18,508 nt of DNA from JAAYRQ01 sp035647815 (GTDB lineage Bacteria > Bacillota > Syntrophomonadia > Syntrophomonadales > Syntrophomonadaceae): positions 1-18,508 of the forward strand of contig DASRMR010000032.1 in assembly GCA_035647815.1 (NCBI GenBank). The letters are read 5' to 3'. Below are positions 15,570-18,508 of the stretch, piece after piece. Position 1 is the stretch's first letter, and each line of letters begins with the position of its first letter. The position numbers and the translations under genes were made by a program. The notes under the pieces were generated by a model. That model did no database searches, had not been told where the DNA came from, and worked only from the letters and a program-made list of their open reading frames with translations.

Positions 15570-16388
15570 TTATAAATCATCCCAAATACATGGCCATACT
15601 TCCTCCGCATTTCTTGATTTTTCTATTATCCAAGGACGCCTTTGACGGTCGATAGATAAATGCCTTGTTTCTTCCATTAGTGAACAAGCTTTTTCAATAT
15701 CATTTTCCTGCCAAAGACATACATTAAACCATCCAGTCTTACCTTGGAAATCACTAAGAGTTACCTGACTTTGATTAGGAAAGAAAGTTTCTAATAGATC
15801 TAATATATAAGCTGAATAGGATAAAGCAAAGGCGTCATATAGTGGAGCTTTTGTTCTACTTATGACCTCCCCCTTTTTTTCAATTACTTTTGTCCTTGCT
15901 AATGCCGCATCTTCCCAATAAGCCCTAAGCATAGGGCCAGTTCTATCTTTGCCTGGTCTAAATATGCTAACAAGGTAGTCTTCTAACTGATCAAAAGTAA
16001 AGCTCCCCCCTATAATGTCACGTCCTTCATTAAAGGTTTTATACCAAGCCTTTGCACCTATATCGGGACGGCAAAGATTCATATGTGCAATCCATTGTGT
16101 AATTTCCTCGCCCAAGAATTTATCTTCCAAAAAAACACTTTTGCCGAAACTAGTCAATTGGGGTATCCTAACTCCTTTTTCACCCCCAGGGTAAAGGGTT
16201 ATTAAACCCATGCCTATAGCATAATCTATAATCGCTGGTACCTTTCCATTGGTTTTACCCATGGGAATACCAGTAGCAGCTGCTATTTCATGCAAGCTTC
16301 CACTTTTACCTAAGGCTGAGTAGTCTAAAAGGGCAGCTATCAAGTGCCGTTCTGGTATAAATGTCTTATGAAAATTTACAGGTAACAT
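15570..16388 (-). CDS. DUF4007-like protein
   Basis: A protein of about 272 residues resembling DUF4007. It has a short N-terminal VNFHKTFIPE (compare F-x-x-H-x-T-F at the start of that family), a winged-helix-like segment (SGSLHEIAAATGIPMGKTNG, then IIDYAIGMGLITL) and LTSFGKSVFLED followed by EEITQWIAHMNLC, which matches the family's LT..G...DP.LE....WLLH pattern. This is a motif-level judgement. The frame begins at an ATG at 16430, which overlaps the HerA gene by 20 bases and lacks a ribosome binding site. I prefer the ATG at 16388 (residue 15 of that frame), which has AGGTGG six bases upstream and begins just before the domain. Its place between two ATPases suggests an adaptor or DNA-binding role. 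Confidence 0.75.
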   Translation of the reverse strand: MLPVNFHKTFIPERHLIAALLDYSALGKSGSLHEIAAATGIPMGKTNGKVPAIIDYAIGMGLITLYPGGEKGVRIPQLTSFGKSVFLEDKFLGEEITQWIAHMNLCRPDIGAKAWYKTFNEGRDIIGGSFTFDQLEDYLVSIFRPGKDRTGPMLRAYWEDAALARTKVIEKKGEVISRTKAPLYDAFALSYSAYILDLLETFFPNQSQVTLSDFQGKTGWFNVCLWQENDIEKACSLMEETRHLSIDRQRRPWIIEKSRNAEEVWPCIWDDL

Positions 16389-16395
16389 CCCATTC

Positions 16396-16419
16396 CACCT
16401 ATCTGTCAAACTATCTGTC
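16396..16419 (-). repeat. Tandem 12-bp duplication at the HerA stop codon
   Basis: On the minus strand TTTGACAGATAG occurs twice in direct succession, followed by GTGGAATGGGATG. The first copy encodes the last residues and the TAG stop of the HerA-type gene. The second repeats the stop in the same frame and pushes the ribosome binding site and ATG (16388) of the DUF4007-like gene 12 bases further away. Confidence 0.7.
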
Positions 16420-18507
16420 AAACCGTTCATTTAATTCGCTAATCTTAATTTTAAACCACCTATTAGGCTCCAAAACACCAGTTCTTTCGTTTAAGGCAGA
16501 GCCTAATGAATAACATTCCCCTCGTTTTAAAGCAGCTAAACGAGATATCCATTCCTCAATTTTATCACCAGTTGCATCAGCTAAAAGACCCGCAAAAAAC
16601 CTAATTTCAGTATCAGCTGGTTTAAAAAATAACTTATGACTAGCTTGGAATAATCTGTCCCGTTCATCCCTAGCTAGATTGCTTAAAGTTTGGGTGGCCA
16701 ATATCAAAGAAATGCCGAATTTCCTGCCTTCCCTCAAGAATTGAGCTAAAGGACTATCTTCCTTATGGTCTAGATTTTGAATTTCATCTAAGATTATTAC
16801 TCTCGGCTTAGCCTTATCCCCTAGAGCACGGTAAAATCTATATAAATCTATAAGAGCAAAATCCGTAATCAAATGGGCAAAGTCTTTCATAAATCCAGCT
16901 AATTGTATAATATGACATGAAGTATCCTGATCGGAAAACAATCTATCCCAACTTTGTGGATCTTCAACTCCAAAGGGGTTGGTATCAATAAAAGGTTGGA
17001 TTTTGGTTTTTACGCTATTAGCAGATGTAGCTGCAGGGCCACCATTATCAGCAATAATATCTAAATTCTGCATCAAGGCTGTGAAATTAAATTTTTCCCC
17101 AGATTTTGCAACTCCCTCACGAATGGCCGTATATAAGGCAGCTTTTTGTTGGTCTCCTAATTGATAAATTCCCGCAAATACACCACTAACCCTTTGAGCA
17201 GTACTTGCAGGATCTTCTAGCATTTCAAATCCTTCTATAGTTTGAGCTTGCTGTCTGAATGGATTAATAGGTAATGGTTCACGTCGTACAATATATTGTT
17301 GGGGTTTAAGAGCCTCTCTAATAACAGGCTCCAATTGATTAGTAGTAAAACCATTGGTGTAGTCAACGACTAAACTATTTTGTTTGTACTTTGATAACTC
17401 ATACATTAAGGCTTGGATTGCATAAGTTTTTCCTGTACCGGAAGCACCAAAAATGAGTAAATGTCTATTAATTAAGTTTTCATGACCAAATTCCCAATAA
17501 ATATTACGCTTAGTACCAGCTACTACACCTAATAAAATTCTATCTGGATAGGTTGGAACTTCTACAAGTGCTTCATTATCCTCCTGCTCTAGTTCACCTG
17601 TATTTTCATCATTAATTTTAATCTCAGGAGAATCTTTGTCCTCAGTATCTATACCTTCATCCTCAATTGTTTCAAAAATCCAATCATACCCTAATTTAAT
17701 TTTCTTGTTACTTACAAAAATTTCAGCAGTTTGATCCTCCAGACAGGCTTTGGGCAAGAAACCTTTCCCTATCTGTGCAACACATATATCTAATTCATTA
17801 TTTTCCCATTCATAATTCCACATTGCTTCAGAATGACAATCATCATTTTCTGAATCTATCCATATTGCTACTACTGCTGCCTGCCAGGTAATATTATAAA
17901 AACCTTCGCTTAGGCGTTCTAATGCTAATAGGGCGTCTTCATATTGAGACATATTAACATTACCTTTGCTAGCAATTAAACGGTGAAGTTGTAGCCACCA
18001 ATAACGTTGGTCGGGTGAAACTGAATTAGTTGCTTTTCTTGCCTGGTTTCTAGGTTGAAATTTCATAATCAGTTGATGCAAGCCGTTTTCAATTTGCTCC
18101 CTTGCTTTTTGGATATACCCCTCTGATTGTTGGGCGAGTTTACATTCAATTATTTGGGCCTCAATGTTAAAATAGCCATCTTCTATAGTAGCTTTTATTC
18201 TTAATAAATCTGGACGTTTTCTATCATTGGGATTATCGAACCAATGCAAAAATGCATCTAGGGAAAAAATAGCATCACAAAAGCAATTAGGCTCTTTTGT
18301 AAGAAGTTTACGCACTAGGGTATTAGCAATAAATTCCCGTACATGCTTGTCCGCCCCAGTTGCTTTAATTATAGATAAGCCTGCAATATGCAAAGCTTCT
18401 TGCAAAAGGCTGTCTGCAATTGCATCAGCATTATTTTTATCAATAGAGGTGAAAAATGCGCCGATAGAAGAAGATATTTTTTTACTAATATCATTTAAGA
18501 AAAAATG
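16411..18507 (-). CDS. HerA/FtsK-type ATPase with probable N-terminal PD-(D/E)XK nuclease-like domain, 5' end outside window
   Basis: The frame is open to the right edge (at least 698 residues). The TTG at 18405 is therefore not a reliable start and the gene is 5'-truncated by the window. Counting from that TTG, residues 61-110 show a PD-(D/E)XK pattern: PDLLRI (Asp66), then IIECKLAQQ (Glu87, Lys89), then KAREQIENGL (Gln104). An acidic linker (about 246-282) follows. The HerA-type motor has Walker A FGASGTGKT (319-327, Lys326), DYTNGFTTNQLE (348-359), LPINPF (378-383), Walker B VIILDE (536-541) and the ATQ motif (570-572), with GRKFGIS just before. DptH-type phosphorothioation-dependent restriction proteins have a comparable C-terminal motor; I cannot confirm that relation. 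It overlaps or abuts the DUF4007-like gene. Confidence 0.85.
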   Translation of the reverse strand, partial: HFFLNDISKKISSSIGAFFTSIDKNNADAIADSLLQEALHIAGLSIIKATGADKHVREFIANTLVRKLLTKEPNCFCDAIFSLDAFLHWFDNPNDRKRPDLLRIKATIEDGYFNIEAQIIECKLAQQSEGYIQKAREQIENGLHQLIMKFQPRNQARKATNSVSPDQRYWWLQLHRLIASKGNVNMSQYEDALLALERLSEGFYNITWQAAVVAIWIDSENDDCHSEAMWNYEWENNELDICVAQIGKGFLPKACLEDQTAEIFVSNKKIKLGYDWIFETIEDEGIDTEDKDSPEIKINDENTGELEQEDNEALVEVPTYPDRILLGVVAGTKRNIYWEFGHENLINRHLLIFGASGTGKTYAIQALMYELSKYKQNSLVVDYTNGFTTNQLEPVIREALKPQQYIVRREPLPINPFRQQAQTIEGFEMLEDPASTAQRVSGVFAGIYQLGDQQKAALYTAIREGVAKSGEKFNFTALMQNLDIIADNGGPAATSANSVKTKIQPFIDTNPFGVEDPQSWDRLFSDQDTSCHIIQLAGFMKDFAHLITDFALIDLYRFYRALGDKAKPRVIILDEIQNLDHKEDSPLAQFLREGRKFGISLILATQTLSNLARDERDRLFQASHKLFFKPADTEIRFFAGLLADATGDKIEEWISRLAALKRGECYSLGSALNERTGVLEPNRWFKIKISELNERFDR

Positions 18508-18508
18508 C

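Noticed and set aside
18405..18405. TTG at 18405 as the start of the HerA-type gene
   Set aside because: The frame stays open with protein-like sequence (FFTSIDKNNADAIADSLLQE) up to the window edge, so the gene very likely begins outside.
1..18508. CRISPR arrays, rRNA or tRNA genes, integrase or transposase genes
   Set aside because: No regularly spaced repeats, no tRNA cloverleaf or rRNA-like sequence and no recombinase-like protein were found. The only mobile-element signs are short non-coding repeats.

Overview
The window is low in G+C, uses AGGAGG-type ribosome binding sites with several TTG/GTG starts, and carries a lipobox lipoprotein and an NlpC/P60 wall hydrolase. This points to a low-GC Gram-positive bacterium, most likely an anaerobic member of the Firmicutes (Clostridia or Negativicutes grade). 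I cannot name a genus from the sequence alone.

Region 1 (1-3240, plus strand) is most of a metal-chelate (iron/siderophore or corrinoid type) ABC import operon. In order it has an ATPase whose 5' end lies outside the window, a class I SAM-dependent methyltransferase, a lipoprotein binding protein and a FecCD/BtuC-type permease. Region 2 (3241-5442) has a MITE-like inverted repeat followed by a minus-strand glycine-betaine/proline-type pair. The permease is complete, but its ATPase has lost the N-terminal Walker A segment, and no binding-protein gene is present, so this importer is probably decaying. Region 3 (5443-10256) is ordinary metabolism: an alpha/beta hydrolase (plus strand), then on the minus strand a pabB-pabC pair for p-aminobenzoate synthesis, a carboxymuconolactone-decarboxylase-like protein and a secreted peptidoglycan-binding plus NlpC/P60 hydrolase. 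The gaps between these genes hold small dispersed repeats, including a perfect 21-bp direct repeat present twice and a GAAGAATCTTCCCCCC motif shared with the element in region 2.

Region 4 (10566-18508, minus strand) is the most interesting part, a tight operon that runs off the right edge. In transcription order it has: (i) a HerA/FtsK-type ATPase with a plausible PD-(D/E)XK nuclease motif near its N-terminus and its 5' end outside the window; (ii) a DUF4007-like protein; (iii) a 1430-residue ATPase with an N-terminal P-loop domain, a DUF499/BrxC-like WPLHP segment and a long helical C-terminal half; (iv) a fourth gene of about 221 codons, broken by an in-frame TAG and a single-base frameshift. 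This gene set resembles anti-phage or DNA-modification-linked restriction loci that pair a HerA-type motor with a giant ATPase. I do not recognise the exact arrangement as a named system. The defence role is inferred from architecture, and the broken fourth gene raises the question of whether the locus still works.
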